The notes under the pieces were generated by a model. That model searched no databases and was not told the origin of the DNA. It worked only from the letters and a program-made list of their open reading frames with translations. A stretch of 64,000 nucleotides of DNA from Craterostigma plantagineum. Taxonomy: Eukaryota > Streptophyta > Magnoliopsida > Lamiales > Linderniaceae. A program made the position numbers and the translations under genes. The stretch is taken from the NCBI GenBank assembly GCA_027422505.1, contig JAPQWV010000484.1, positions 124,001-188,000 on the forward strand, given 5' to 3'. The number at the start of each line of letters is the position of its first letter. Positions within the stretch are counted from its first letter, which is position 1. Shown here piece by piece: positions 55,020-64,000 of this stretch.

Positions 55020-55283
55020 GCTCAGGGTAGCGATTTCTCATATCATCTCCCGTTCCCACGTAGCTTCACTGATTCTGCCATAATACCTTGATTAACGGAA
55101 TCTCCTTATTCCGTAATCGTTACACGTCAAACATTAGAATCTCCACTGGCTTTTCCTCGTAACTTAAATCTGGCTTAGCTGTTGATGAAGATTTTCAGTG
55201 TTCAATACGTGGCTTGGATTTGCGACGTATTTTCGTAGCGTCGATACGTGAAAGACATCGTGCACTTGAGCTAGCAAATTTGG
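55020..55283 (-). pseudogene. Chromovirus chromodomain
   Basis: Minus-strand translation gives the linker HDVFHVSTLRKYV and the chromodomain words SYEEKPVEIL, NKEIPLIKVLW and EATWERE, with stops and frame breaks between. Chromodomains bind histone marks and direct integration. Its end matches the triplicated fragments at 45179-47706. Confidence 0.75.
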
Positions 55284-56300
55284 TTATTCAAGTTGGTATG
55301 CAACTTCACCAACCTTCTTAAGGATTCGAAACGGTCCTATATATCTCGGGCTTAGCTTGCCCTTTTTCTCAAACCGCTTCACGTCTTTCATAGGTGACAC
55401 TTTTAGGAATACATAATCCTCTGGTTCAAACTCTAATGGTCTACGCCTTTGGGCGTAGCTTTTCTGTCTGCTTTGAGCCGTTTTCATCCGTTTCCGTATT
55501 TTTGATATTGCTTCTGTCATTTCTTGCACTAGATCGGGCCATAGTATTGCTCTTTCTCCGACTTCATCCCAGTGAATGGAGATCTGCACTTGCATCCATA
55601 TAGAGCTTCATATGGAGCCATTCCGATCGTTGCATGAAAGCTGTTGTTGTATGCGAATTAAATCAAAGGAAGGTATCGGCTCCAATTTCCTTTAAAGTCG
55701 AGCATGCAGGCTCCTAGCATATCTTCTAATGTCTGGATAGTTCGTTTAGACTGCCCGTCTGTTTGAGGATGGTAGGCAGTACTGAATGATAACTTGATTC
55801 CCATGGTCTTCTGCAAACTCATCCAGAACTTGGATAGAAATCTTGAATCTCTATCGGAAATAATTGACATCAGCACGCCATGGAGTCGTACTATTTTTTG
55901 GATGTACAATTCTGCATATCGTTCCATGGAAAATGTTGAGGTAATCGACAGAAAGTGAGCAGACTTAGCCAATCGATCAACGATGACCCATATAGCGTCG
56001 TGGCCTTTCACAGTCTTAGGCAAACCAACAACGAAGTCCATCGTAATGTGATCCCACTTCCATTCAAGTACTGCAGGGATTGCAAAGTTCCTGCCGGGCG
56101 TTGATGCTCTGCCTTAATTTGCTGACATGTCAGGCATTGGCTTACAAATGTTGCAACTTCTCTTTTCATCCCTGGCAACCTGGCTTCGTAAATCTCTGTA
56201 CATCTTTGTTGCTCCCGGATGGATAGAATAAACGGCGGTATGGGCTTCCGTCATGACAGTCTTTTCGAAGTTCGGTGTCGTTAGGAACATATAGACGTCT
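55284..56300 (-). pseudogene. Chromovirus integrase, catalytic Glu lost
   Basis: Three parts: zinc-binding region near 56240-56110 ([20 protein letters not shown]), core 56041-55658 ([57 protein letters not shown]) and C-terminal domain 55595-55284 (GDYVFLKV-type motif and GKLSPRYIGPFRIL). In the core the two Asp of the D,D-35-E triad are present, but the Glu of the family motif GQSERT is Lys. The enzyme would not join DNA ends. Frame breaks separate the parts. Confidence 0.85.
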
Positions 56301-56301
56301 T

Positions 56302-56706
56302 CTATAGGCTTCCGTCATCATGTATTGTGAAGTCTGCTGATCTTTGTTCTGGTTGTACTTCTTTGATTTTCAGACGTAACTCGTCATTCTCTTGGGCCTT
56401 CGTAATCTGTTCCATCAATGTGGGTCGAAGTGTTAACGCTGCAAGTCTTGTCTCAATCTCACCCATTTGTATCACTTCTACTTCAAGTCTTTGTAATTCC
56501 ATGTACACAGTCTTGCGGCTTAGTGCATCAGCCACTACGTTCGCCTTTCCCAGGTGGTAGCTAGTTACACACTCATAATCTTTAACCAATTCTAACCATC
56601 GTCTCTGCCTCATATTTAACTCCTTCTGTGTGAAGAAGTATTTGAGACTCTTGTGGTCCGTGAAGATTTCACAGCGCTCGCCGTATAGGTAATGTCGACA
56701 AAAACT
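56302..56706 (-). pseudogene. Chromovirus RNase H, C-terminal part
   Basis: The minus-strand frame from 56706 reads [24 protein letters not shown] (cited as [20 protein letters not shown]) and the following [12 protein letters not shown], hallmarks of gypsy RNase H, followed by the linker to integrase. The N-terminal part of RNase H lies beyond the LINE B insertion at 57768 and above. Confidence 0.82.
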
Positions 56707-57767
56707 GAGGTTCGGCTGGCCGTTTAGAGACTGGCCTGAGGGTATTCGCTGGGCGGCTCGATGTTGGCGAGGCAAGCATCTTGCGAAACTGGGTCCTCGA
56801 CATGCCTTAGCCTCCCTGGTGTACCACTTGTGGAGGGAACGGAATAGTAGATGGCATGAGGGGCGACAACGCCAGCCCGTTCAGATCGTTACTGAAATCG
56901 AGACGCTGTTGTGTCTCCAACTTTCCACCCTTTCCACCAAGTATGCGCTACAAGTCAGCACCCTTCGATGGATGTGCCACATCGCTTGGTAGGTACGCTT
57001 TTTCCTTTCATTCCCCTGCTTTCCTCGGTGGATTTCTTGTTGGTGGTGTGGATTCCCTCCCAACCGGCGGCTAAAGGAGAACGAGTCACTTCTTTTCACT
57101 TCTCACATCCTCCTTCACCACTCCACTTTCACTCTTTTCCTATTTTCTTTTTGCTGACCTCTTTCCTCCTAGTCGTGTGTCGTGTGTTTTTCTGTTTGGT
57201 ACAGCACCTTGGCCCGCCCTTTGTGTTCTCGTGCCTGCGCTCGTTGGATTTGTGATCACCTTGGGCCGGCTTGTTTGGCTGACTATGGCTGTTCCCAACC
57301 GGTGGTGCCGTTCCGTCGTCCTGGATCGAGGTGGTGCAGCCCAGACAACTTCTTGCTCCCGCCCCGATGGAAAACTAGGGTGGCGCTTATGCGTCTCGCC
57401 GACCAGCCTGGCAGATGCATAGTCTGCATTGCCTCCTTTCGCCGTTGCCAACACTGTGTGTGGTTGGCTTCTTGAGTGCTTTGGCGCTGTTTGGTGGCAC
57501 CTGGCTCGGCTTCCCTGCTGGCACTGCATCTGGTGTCAGGAACCGGTTGATGGATGTGGTTTGGGACTCCTACTCTGCCTTTTGCTTGAACTTTATTTTG
57601 TTTGTTGGCAAGGTCTTGTTGGGACCTGTAGGTTGTCTGGGTTGCCTTGTTTTGGTGCTGTCTAATCGGTTGTATCATTACTGCTTGGAGCGTCATGAGC
57701 AATATCATGTACGCTGTCATGTACCCCTGTTTTCCATTTATTTTAGTGACACTTTCCAATAAAAAAC
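56707..57767 (+). mobile_element. LINE B 3' copy inside chromovirus RNase H
   Basis: Last 95 codons of LINE B ORF2 ([22 protein letters not shown] region and the end near 56990), a 3'UTR of about 770 bp with hairpin at 57518-57539 and the block GCGTCATGAGCAATATCATG, and an A tail at 57762-57767. The chromovirus RNase H is cut between its LELAAV segment (right) and HYLYGE segment (left), with a few codons missing. I see no clear target duplication. Confidence 0.82.
57518..57539 (+). other. 3'UTR hairpin of LINE B, second copy
   Basis: CTGGCAC and GTGTCAG pair over seven positions with one G-U around an eight-base loop; counterpart of 15674-15695. Confidence 0.55.
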
Positions 57768-58876
57768 GACTGCTGCGAGTTCAAGGTCGTATGTTGGATA
57801 GTTCTTCTCGTAATCCTTTAGTTGTCAGGAAGCATATGCAATTACGTTTCCGTTTCGCATTAGAACACATCCTAGGCCATTTTTAGATGCATCATTGTAA
57901 ACAGAAAATCCTCCAGTTCCGGTGGGGATAGTTAACACTGGGGCCGTAGTGAGTCGTCGCTTAAGTTCCTGAAAGCTCTGCTCGCAAGCATCTTCCCATT
58001 GAAGTGGAGTATTCTTCTTCGTTACCTTCGTTAGGGTTGATGCAATTTTGGAGAAATCCTTGATGAACTTCCGATAATACCCAGCTAGTCCGAGAAAACT
58101 TCATATTTCTGTGACATTCGTCGGCTGAGGGCAGTTGTTAATAGCCTCGATCTTGCTGGGATCAACAGAATTTCCATCTCCCGAGATAACGTGTCCAAGA
58201 AATGCGACTTGATTGAGTCAGAATTCGCATTTCTTGAATTTCGCATACAACTGCCTTTCTCGTAATATTCTCAGTACGATCTTCAAGTGTTGTTCATGCT
58301 CCTCTTTGGTCTACGAATAGATGAGAATGTCATCGATGATACGATAACACATTTGTCTAGGAATGGCTTGAATATCCGGTTCATCAGGTCCATGAATGCT
58401 GCTGCGCATTAGTCAGCCCGAAAGGCATGACTAGGAATTCGTATTGCCCGTAGCGGGTACTAAAAGCAGTCTTCGGGATATCCTCTTCTCGAATCTTCAA
58501 TTGGTGATATCTTGACCTCATGTCTATCTTCGAAAAGACATTTGCGCCTTGCAATTGGTCAAATAAGTCATCAATTCGAGGGAGGGGATATTTGTTCTTG
58601 ATCGTAATCTTGTTCAATTCTCTATAATCGATGCAGAGCCGCATCGATCCATTTTTCTTCTTAACGAACAAAACTGGAGCTCGGCTGAATGAACCCTTTC
58701 TGCAACAGTTCATCCAGTAGCTCCCTTAATTCCTTTAGCTCAGTTGGAGCAAGGCGATACGGTGCCTTAGAGATTGATGCTGCTCCTGGTGCTAAATCAA
58801 TTGTGAATTGAATCTCCCGATCCGGCGGAAGTCTGGGTAAATCTTCAGGAAACACATCGGGAAAATCTTGTACCAC
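57768..58876 (-). pseudogene. Chromovirus reverse transcriptase and start of RNase H
   Basis: The frame 58876-58661 holds the RT approach ([21 protein letters not shown], cited as [27 protein letters not shown]). 58713-58384 has the first RT motifs ([57 protein letters not shown]). The catalytic box near 58330 reads IIDD in place of the usual YIDD or YVDD. The RT thumb and the start of RNase H continue in broken frames to 57768. Confidence 0.82.
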
Positions 58877-59029
58877 CGGAACTTCTTCTAACTTCGGGGA
58901 TGCACGTTCTTCGGATGATCGCGAATATTAGGTAAGCTTCGCATCCTGTTTTGATTAAACGACGTGCCTTCATTGCTGAAATCTTGGGAATCTTATTACT
59001 TTTACTAGTTCCCGTGAAACGTGAACGGT

Positions 59030-59344
59030 TCAATGTCTTCTAGGTTTAAAGGTCACTTGCTTACGGTTACAGTCAATAACTGCTCCGTACTTCGATAGCC
59101 AGTCTATTCCTAGGATTACTTCATAATCGTTCATTGGAATGACTATTAGGTCAACGGGTAAGGTCCTATCGTTCACTATTACTGGGCTATCTCGTAAGAT
59201 TTGGTTGGTTCTCATAGAGGTTCCATGAGGGATGGTAACATTGTATCCGTAGCTAACTAGGTCAGGTATAACCCCGAGTCTCACCATATCTAGTAGATAT
59301 GAATGCGTGACTCCTGAATCAACTAATATGCATGTCGGGGTCAA
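59030..59344 (-). pseudogene. Chromovirus aspartic protease
   Basis: The 104-codon frame has the active site ILVDSGVTHSYL (DSG core), the second half PMNDYEVILGIDWLSKYGA and IDCNRKQV typical of gypsy proteases. The fold is complete, but the frame is separated from the gag knuckle and the RT by stops. Confidence 0.85.
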
Positions 59345-59535
59345 CTAATATGCGTGTATACTCTAGCAGGTACTGTAGGTGGCCTAGCTTGAATCGGTAC
59401 TTGACTTCCAGATGCAACTTCCGTGCATGCCTTGGAGAAGTGGCCTGTCTGGCCACATTTATACCAGGTTGCATTCTGAGAGTAGCACACGCCCAGATGT
59501 CGCCGTGTGCACCTGGGACATGGAGGTATGGTCAT
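59341..59535 (-). pseudogene. Chromovirus gag zinc knuckle, mutated
   Basis: Reads WYKCGQTGHFSKAC where C-x2-C-x4-H-x4-C is expected: the first Cys is Trp, so zinc binding should be lost. It lies between gag and protease as usual. Confidence 0.8.
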
Positions 59536-59551
59536 TGGAGGTCTTCCCTGA

Positions 59552-60410
59552 TTAGGACTGAATTATTGGGGGTCCAGGTCGGTTCTGGAAATTAGGCCTA
59601 GCATTCTTGGGGTTAAATGGCTTCTTCGGGTTACCTCCACTCCACTTCGGTCCGTGAACAAATTTCCTCTTCGCTTCTTGGGCTCGGATGATTTGAAGCT
59701 CATCTGTCATTAACGCGCATTTTGCTACTTGAGCGTTGGTAGCTCCTTGAAGTCCGGCCATATTAACGTCTCGATAGAGTTCTGGCTTCAAGCCCTCAAG
59801 AAAATGCTCCACTTTCAGTGCGTCAGTGCTTACCATGTGTGTTGCAAATCTGGATAGTTGTTCAAATTTTCTAATGTACTCCGCCACTGACATTGGGCCC
59901 TGTCGTAAATTGATGAATTCGTTCATCCTTTGAGCTCTGACTGGGGCGGTAAAATATTTACTCGTAAAGAGTTCCTTGAACCGGTCCCACGTCATTGTAA
60001 CAAGGTCTTCAAAGGCGAGAATGGTATCCCACCAGTGGCCTGCGCTTCCCCTCAGTAGGAAGGCAGCGCACAAGACCTTCTCATCCTCTGGAATCCTACT
60101 ATACTGGAACATGCTTTCCAGCGTTCTCAGCCAATCTTTCGTCGCAGTAGGATCAATGGCGTCTTCAAATGTTGGGGGATTGAGTTTATGAAATCGCTCC
60201 CCAACAATCTCAACCCTTTCCGCCTGAGAAAGTCCGTTGTTCGATGGTCCCATCAGTATTTCGTTGTTGCATCATTTCTTGTATTTGAGCGGATTGTTGG
60301 CGAACGAGTTCTGTAAGTTGAAGGATCGCTGTATCTCGATTATCGGCAGGAGTTGCGGATTGCTTGCCTTTGTCCGCACTCCCACTACCTTCACCTCGTG
60401 TTCTAGCCAT
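59552..60410 (-). pseudogene. Chromovirus gag (retrotrans_gag)
   Basis: The N-terminal frame starts at the ATG at 60410 (MARTRGEGSGSADKG) and has a Gln-rich segment; a frameshift near 60240 leads to the 233-codon frame 60253-59552 with the capsid domain: PPTFEDAIDPTATKDWLRTL, LLRGSAGHWWDT, WDRFKELFTSKYF, RKFEQLSRF and FLEGLKPELYRDV. This is the particle-forming protein. One frameshift is the only obvious lesion before the knuckle. Confidence 0.88.
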
Positions 60411-60553
60411 TCTTTTTCGTATACCCTAATAGTCTCCATGGCCAATAAATTACGTACATACAACATTCGTAGAAACATAAAACTTACTAGCAAGGCCGCT
60501 TCCATGCTTTTGAGTGTGTGTACATGGACAGTCTACAGAACTTGTAACCGAAA

Positions 60554-60565
60554 GCTCTGATACCA
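60554..60565 (-). promoter_or_regulatory. Chromovirus primer-binding site
   Basis: TGGTATCAGAGC on the minus strand, two bases after the 5' LTR end at 60568; complementary to initiator-Met tRNA. Confidence 0.85.
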
Positions 60566-60567
60566 CC

Positions 60568-60693
60568 TGCGACGCCCCTGACTTCCACCGCCTATTCTTA
60601 TTACTAATTCATGTGACTGCATGTGATATAAATGAAAGATATATACGAAAATACGTACAAAATTCCTCTTATATAAAGGAAACTCTTTTGTGA
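60568..60693 (-). repeat. Chromovirus 5' LTR remnant
   Basis: 126 bases of the LTR 3' end, matching 48979-49060 plus the terminal part at 47825-47856. It contains the SINE target word once (60596-60610) and the TATA region (60669-60680). The rest of the LTR is cut off by the LINE that begins at 60694. Confidence 0.85.
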
Positions 60694-60925
60694 TAAAGAG
60701 AAACTAGGAAACAGAGAGAGAATTTTCGTCTAGAGAGAGAAACTGCGATTTTTTGAATTTTCGCGCGATGTCCACGTCGGACCACCGCTGTTTCCGTCCA
60801 TCCTTCTCCTTGGTGGCCGGCCTGTGATTGGGCTGCCCTTCTACACCAATCAGGTGGCAGAGGGGCTGCGGTTTTTGGAGTTTTTGGTGGTTCCGGTTTG
60901 TGTGTGCGGCTAGGGTTTCGATTTG

Positions 60926-62736
60926 ATGGCGGCTGATCAACAACCGTCGATCCCGCCGGCGCCTCCCGATACTGCCCAACCCATGATAAGCGGCTCAGAC
61001 ATAGTGCCCTCTGTCCCGTCGCTGCCAGATCTGGCGGCGGTTCCGTTCGTTATTTGGACGGGTTCATGGATCGGTTGCATCGGGTTGTGGTGATATGGGA
61101 CAATCGCAGGTTCCGGGTAGGGCTACCATCAGGCCTCCTATGAACGAAGACCGTCATTTTGCATACTCAGCGATCGGATGCGACTGATGGCTCGACGATG
61201 GCTGCTAGGGTTTCAGTTGGATCACCTATTCGCCATGGCGATGGGCTTGGCCCGCTGAAAGGAATCCTTCGGCACCCGACTCGCCGCCAATGGTGGGGGC
61301 GCCCGGACACGCCTCCACCTACACGCTTGATGGCACGGCGGTGTGTGGATATGGATTCAGCGATGGCTGAAGAGCCAATCGACGAGATCGTTGCTGAAGG
61401 TCGTGGAACGCTGACGGCTGCAGGTAGTGATGCGTTACAGTCTAGGGTTTCGGTTGCTAGGGTTCCATCTGCTGAAGACATGGTGGTGGCGACGGTGTTC
61501 GCGCAGCCCAGCCCGGCGAAGGCGTTTAAGTCTCAGCCCGAACCTTCCGCCATTATGACCTTTGATGATATGGTCGCGGGCTCTGGTGGGCCTGGCCGCA
61601 ACTCAAACAATTCAGTCCCCAATTTTGGAAGTGGGGGACGTCGACCAAATGGGGAACAACGACGCCTCGCGCTTTAATATGTCACCCCGACGTCGACTGT
61701 TGATGGCATCGCAGTGGGATCCCCGTTGTGGGAGGTGGCTCGACAAGGCTTTGCTAGATGGGAGCACACTTTGGTAGGGTATTTTCTTGGGCGGAAGCCT
61801 TATTTTCCCTTCGTTGAACGGTTTGTGCGGGCAAGGTGGAATGGCTTGGTGGAGGTTCGTGCCACCATAAATGGTTTTTTCCGATTCCGGCTTGATTCAT
61901 CCACGGCTATGACGACGGCTTTGGAGGGCGGGCCATGGCTTCTACAAGGCCGGCCACTACAACTGGAAATGTGGAGGCCGGGGATGTCACTTGAACGGAA
62001 AGAGCTCGTCGAGGTTCCCCTTTGGGTGAAGCTATGGAATGTACCTAGCGAGTTATGGACCCAAGGTGGCTTGGGCATTGTGGCTAGTGGGGTTGGTCGC
62101 CCGCTTTTGCTGATGGGATTACGGCCAAAGGGGAGCGGATAGACTATGCACACCGTGTGTGTCATGAAGAAGCTTGCCACTCCATTCATTGAGGAGGTTC
62201 ACATCAAGGTGCCAAAGGAAGAGGGTGGCACGTCTGGGATTGTTCATGTTAGGGTGGAATATGAATGGCGCCCGACGAGGTGCGAGGTGTGTGCTACTTG
62301 GGCCCATGGGATACGCAATGCCCCAAGAGCCAACGGAACCAGCCGGGGCAGCCTAAAGCCCGACCAACACCTGCTCAAAAGCCCGCCTCTACGGGGGTAA
62401 AGGTATGCTCGGGAACCGCCTCGACATAGTCGGAGTGATGATTCCCGCGACCGAGCTATGCAAACGGACTGGCATCAAGTGGGCGCCCATGGTAAGGCTA
62501 TGGAGGTGGCGGCCCTTTCCCCATCAAAAAGAACCGGGCAGCCTAGTCATGTGGCCTCACAAGATGCGAGTTCTTCGAAGGGACCGCACATCCCGCGGCG
62601 ATCTGGGGATCCTGGTCAGTCTGATCATAATTCCTTCGCCTTGCTACGGGAGTTGAACGAGGATGATCTTGTTCACTCTGATCCACCTACTACGGGCCCT
62701 AAAGCGCATGCAGCCCTGTCAAGGGCTCATTCATAG
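60926..62736 (+). pseudogene. LINE A ORF1, frameshifted
   Basis: Starts at the ATG at 60926 (MAADQQPSIPPAPPDTAQP), shifts frame near 61060 (FGRVHGSVASG, homologous to the VERVHG segment of the copy at 37227), and continues in 61159-61677, then DUF4283 in 61714-62142 (WEVARQGFARWEHTLVGYFL, VEVRATINGFFRFRL, GGPWLLQGRPLQLEMW), the knuckle in 62146-62400 (CEVCATWAHGIRNA, the last Cys not present) and a basic tail to TAG at 62734-62736. Where sister copies have ATGA linking the ORFs, this copy has ATAG. Confidence 0.82.
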
Positions 62737-64000
62737 CGCCGATCGGGTCATGGAACGTGCGTGGTCTTAACAGGCAAGACCATAGGAGGGCGGTGGGGTA
62801 TTGGATTGGTCGTGGTGGATTACGTCTTATTGGACTTCTTGAGACTCGGGTGGCCGAGTCCAATGCAGCGCACATTTCAGAAGGTATTAGGCCGCGGTGG
62901 ACCTGGTTTTTTGATTATGATGCTGGCCCTGGTACCCGTATATGGGTAGGCTGGGACCCTTCTTGGCTTCTCGTGACAATTGTCGCCAAGTCTACTCAAG
63001 TTGTTCATTGCCATGTGGAACAGCTTGATACGAGGGAAACCATTTTTGTCTCGTTTGTGTATGGGAACTCTCGAAGGGAGGATAGAGGACACTTGTGGGA
63101 TGATTTGATTCAGTTCTCCGCTTTACGAGTGGATGACCCATGGGTGGCGATGGGGGACTTCAACACCATCCTGCACGCCGGTGAGGGGAGAGGGTGTGCT
63201 CCACAAGCACGGGATATGGCAGAGTTTCAGGCGTGTCTCCTTCGAGCCCATCTTCTCACGCTCCCGTCGACGGGTCAGCAATTCACTTCGTATAATCAGC
63301 AGCGGGGCCTGTCGGGCATTTGGAGGAAATTAGATCGCATGCTCGGTAATCCACAGTGGTTTGCTCGGTGTCCAGATGCATGCTTTAAGTGTGAGCTCCC
63401 GGCCACATCCGACCACTCGCCGCTGTCTTTGGGGGAGTCGGCGTCTAGGCTAAGGGGGGCAAGTTTTCATTTTGAGAACTTTCTTACTAAGGAGGTGGGC
63501 CATGTTCAGCGTGTCTGGAGTACTCACATGGCGGGATACCCTATGTTTGTGTTGGTCCGGAGGCTGAAATTACTGAAGCCTATCTTCATGCAAATGCGGC
63601 GCACAAAGGGTGATCTTGCTGCAAATGTTGTGGATGCATTACGCTTCTTGGGCTTGCACAGGATTTTGCAGCGAGATATCCCCTGGAGGTACTAATCCAT
63701 GATCTCGAACGGCACTGTCGGTTTCTCTATGCTAGGGCTGTTGAGGTCGAACATGCAGCGCTATCCCAACGCGCGAAGCTTGCTTGGCTCAAGGATGGCA
63801 ATTAGTGCTCGTCATATTTCTTCACGAAAGTGGCCATACGGCGAGCGACCAATCATATCATTTCACTGGAGAGCCCAAGTGGTGTCCTTTTGGACACTCC
63901 AGATGCGGTCAAAGGGGAGTTGCTGGGGTTTTATCAGGAGTTGCTTGGACAATCAGCGCGTTCTACACATGTTCAGCTGGCTGAGGTACAGGGGGCCATC
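62734..64000 (+). pseudogene. LINE A ORF2, start codon lost, truncated by the window
   Basis: In frame with sister copies the ORF2 start codon reads ATA, then the usual SWNVRGLNRQDHRRAV. Endonuclease residues are kept (LLETRV, GDFNTILHAGEG, TSDHSPL). A frameshift near 63640 ends the frame at 63695, and in the next segment GDQC has become GN-stop-C. It runs to the window edge within the RT N-terminal region. Confidence 0.85.

Larger units (their letters stand above)
47825..60693 (-). mobile_element. Ty3/gypsy chromovirus with nested insertions
   Basis: Minus-strand element. 5' LTR remnant 60568-60693, primer-binding site 60554-60565, gag 60410-59552, knuckle 59535-59341, protease 59344-59030, RT 58876-57900, RNase H in two pieces around a LINE, integrase 56300-55284, chromodomain 55283-55020, polypurine tract near 54970-54985, and a 3' LTR from 54969 to 47825. 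PR-RT-RH-IN order plus a C-terminal chromodomain identify a plant chromovirus; the long LTR fits the Tekay/Del type, but that is a guess. Insertions: LINE C in the 3' LTR, LINE A and a SINE near its end, LINE B in RNase H and LINE A in the 5' LTR. Only remnants of genes remain. Confidence 0.85.
60694..64000 (+). mobile_element. LINE A with 5'UTR, inside the chromovirus 5' LTR, cut by window end
   Basis: A leader of about 230 bp (60694-60925, purine-rich AGAGAG words), ORF1 and the endonuclease plus start of RT of ORF2. It is the only copy with a long leader before ORF1, so it may be full-length at the 5' end. The right half lies outside the window. Confidence 0.85.

Noticed and set aside
57140..57759. 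Minus-strand frames in the LINE B 3'UTR
   Set aside because: No domain, no match in the sister copy at 15320-15924, and the region is explained as 3'UTR of the plus-strand LINE.
58321..58876. Endogenous pararetrovirus (caulimovirus) as source of the RT
   Set aside because: The PR-RT-RNase H-integrase-chromodomain order with LTRs, primer-binding site and polypurine tract identifies a chromovirus; no movement protein or viral coat domain is seen.

Overview
This window looks like a repeat-rich intergenic stretch of a plant nuclear genome, probably a flowering plant; I cannot name the lineage. The evidence is plant-type L1 LINEs (ORF1 with DUF4283 and a CCHC knuckle; ORF2 with APE-like endonuclease, reverse transcriptase and C-terminal zf-RVT), Ty1/copia elements primed by initiator-Met tRNA, a chromodomain Ty3/gypsy chromovirus, and a tRNA-derived SINE. 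I found no host protein-coding gene and no rRNA or functional tRNA gene. Nearly every base from 1205 to the end can be placed in a mobile element, an LTR or a local tandem repeat. The main exceptions are 1-1204, 20261-22226, 24721-25013 and 37570-38440.

Layout. 1205-10737: a minus-strand copia element with a very long gag/linker region, split by a young LINE (5922-10251) flanked by a perfect 10-bp target duplication. That LINE has the only intact large gene here, a 1204-residue ORF2. 10738-15924: a broken plus-strand LINE of a second subfamily (B). 15925-16843: a copia fragment. 16844-20260: a broken minus-strand LINE (A). 20261-22226: unassigned sequence with a 418-bp tandem duplication. 22227-26821: the 3' end of a third LINE subfamily (C), three copia pieces and two SINEs. 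26822-37227: four LINE pieces placed head to tail or tail to tail. 37285-37569: a copia LTR with primer-binding site. 37570-42075: a chromovirus-like LTR region carrying three kinds of internal array. 42076-45178: a LINE cut by a 1.17-kb LTR. 45179-48752: a chimera of four elements present three times at a 1215-bp period. 47825-60693: a minus-strand chromovirus whose 3' LTR, RNase H region and 5' LTR were hit by three LINEs and one SINE. 60694-64000: a LINE that enters that 5' LTR and runs off the window.

How the pieces act together. LINE ORF2 proteins nick DNA and reverse-transcribe their own RNA in place; SINEs carry a tRNA-like Pol III promoter and borrow that machinery. The LTR elements use their own protease, integrase, RT and RNase H. 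Here almost all are dead: the copia RT has NVND where YVDD is expected, and the chromovirus integrase has Lys in place of the third catalytic acidic residue. The window reads as a history of nested insertions. Its most interesting features are a SINE family with target duplications and a paralogous empty site, conserved 3'UTR hairpins in two LINE subfamilies, a conserved ATGA overlap between LINE ORF1 and ORF2, and two related LTRs that carry different reiterated palindromic words at the same place.
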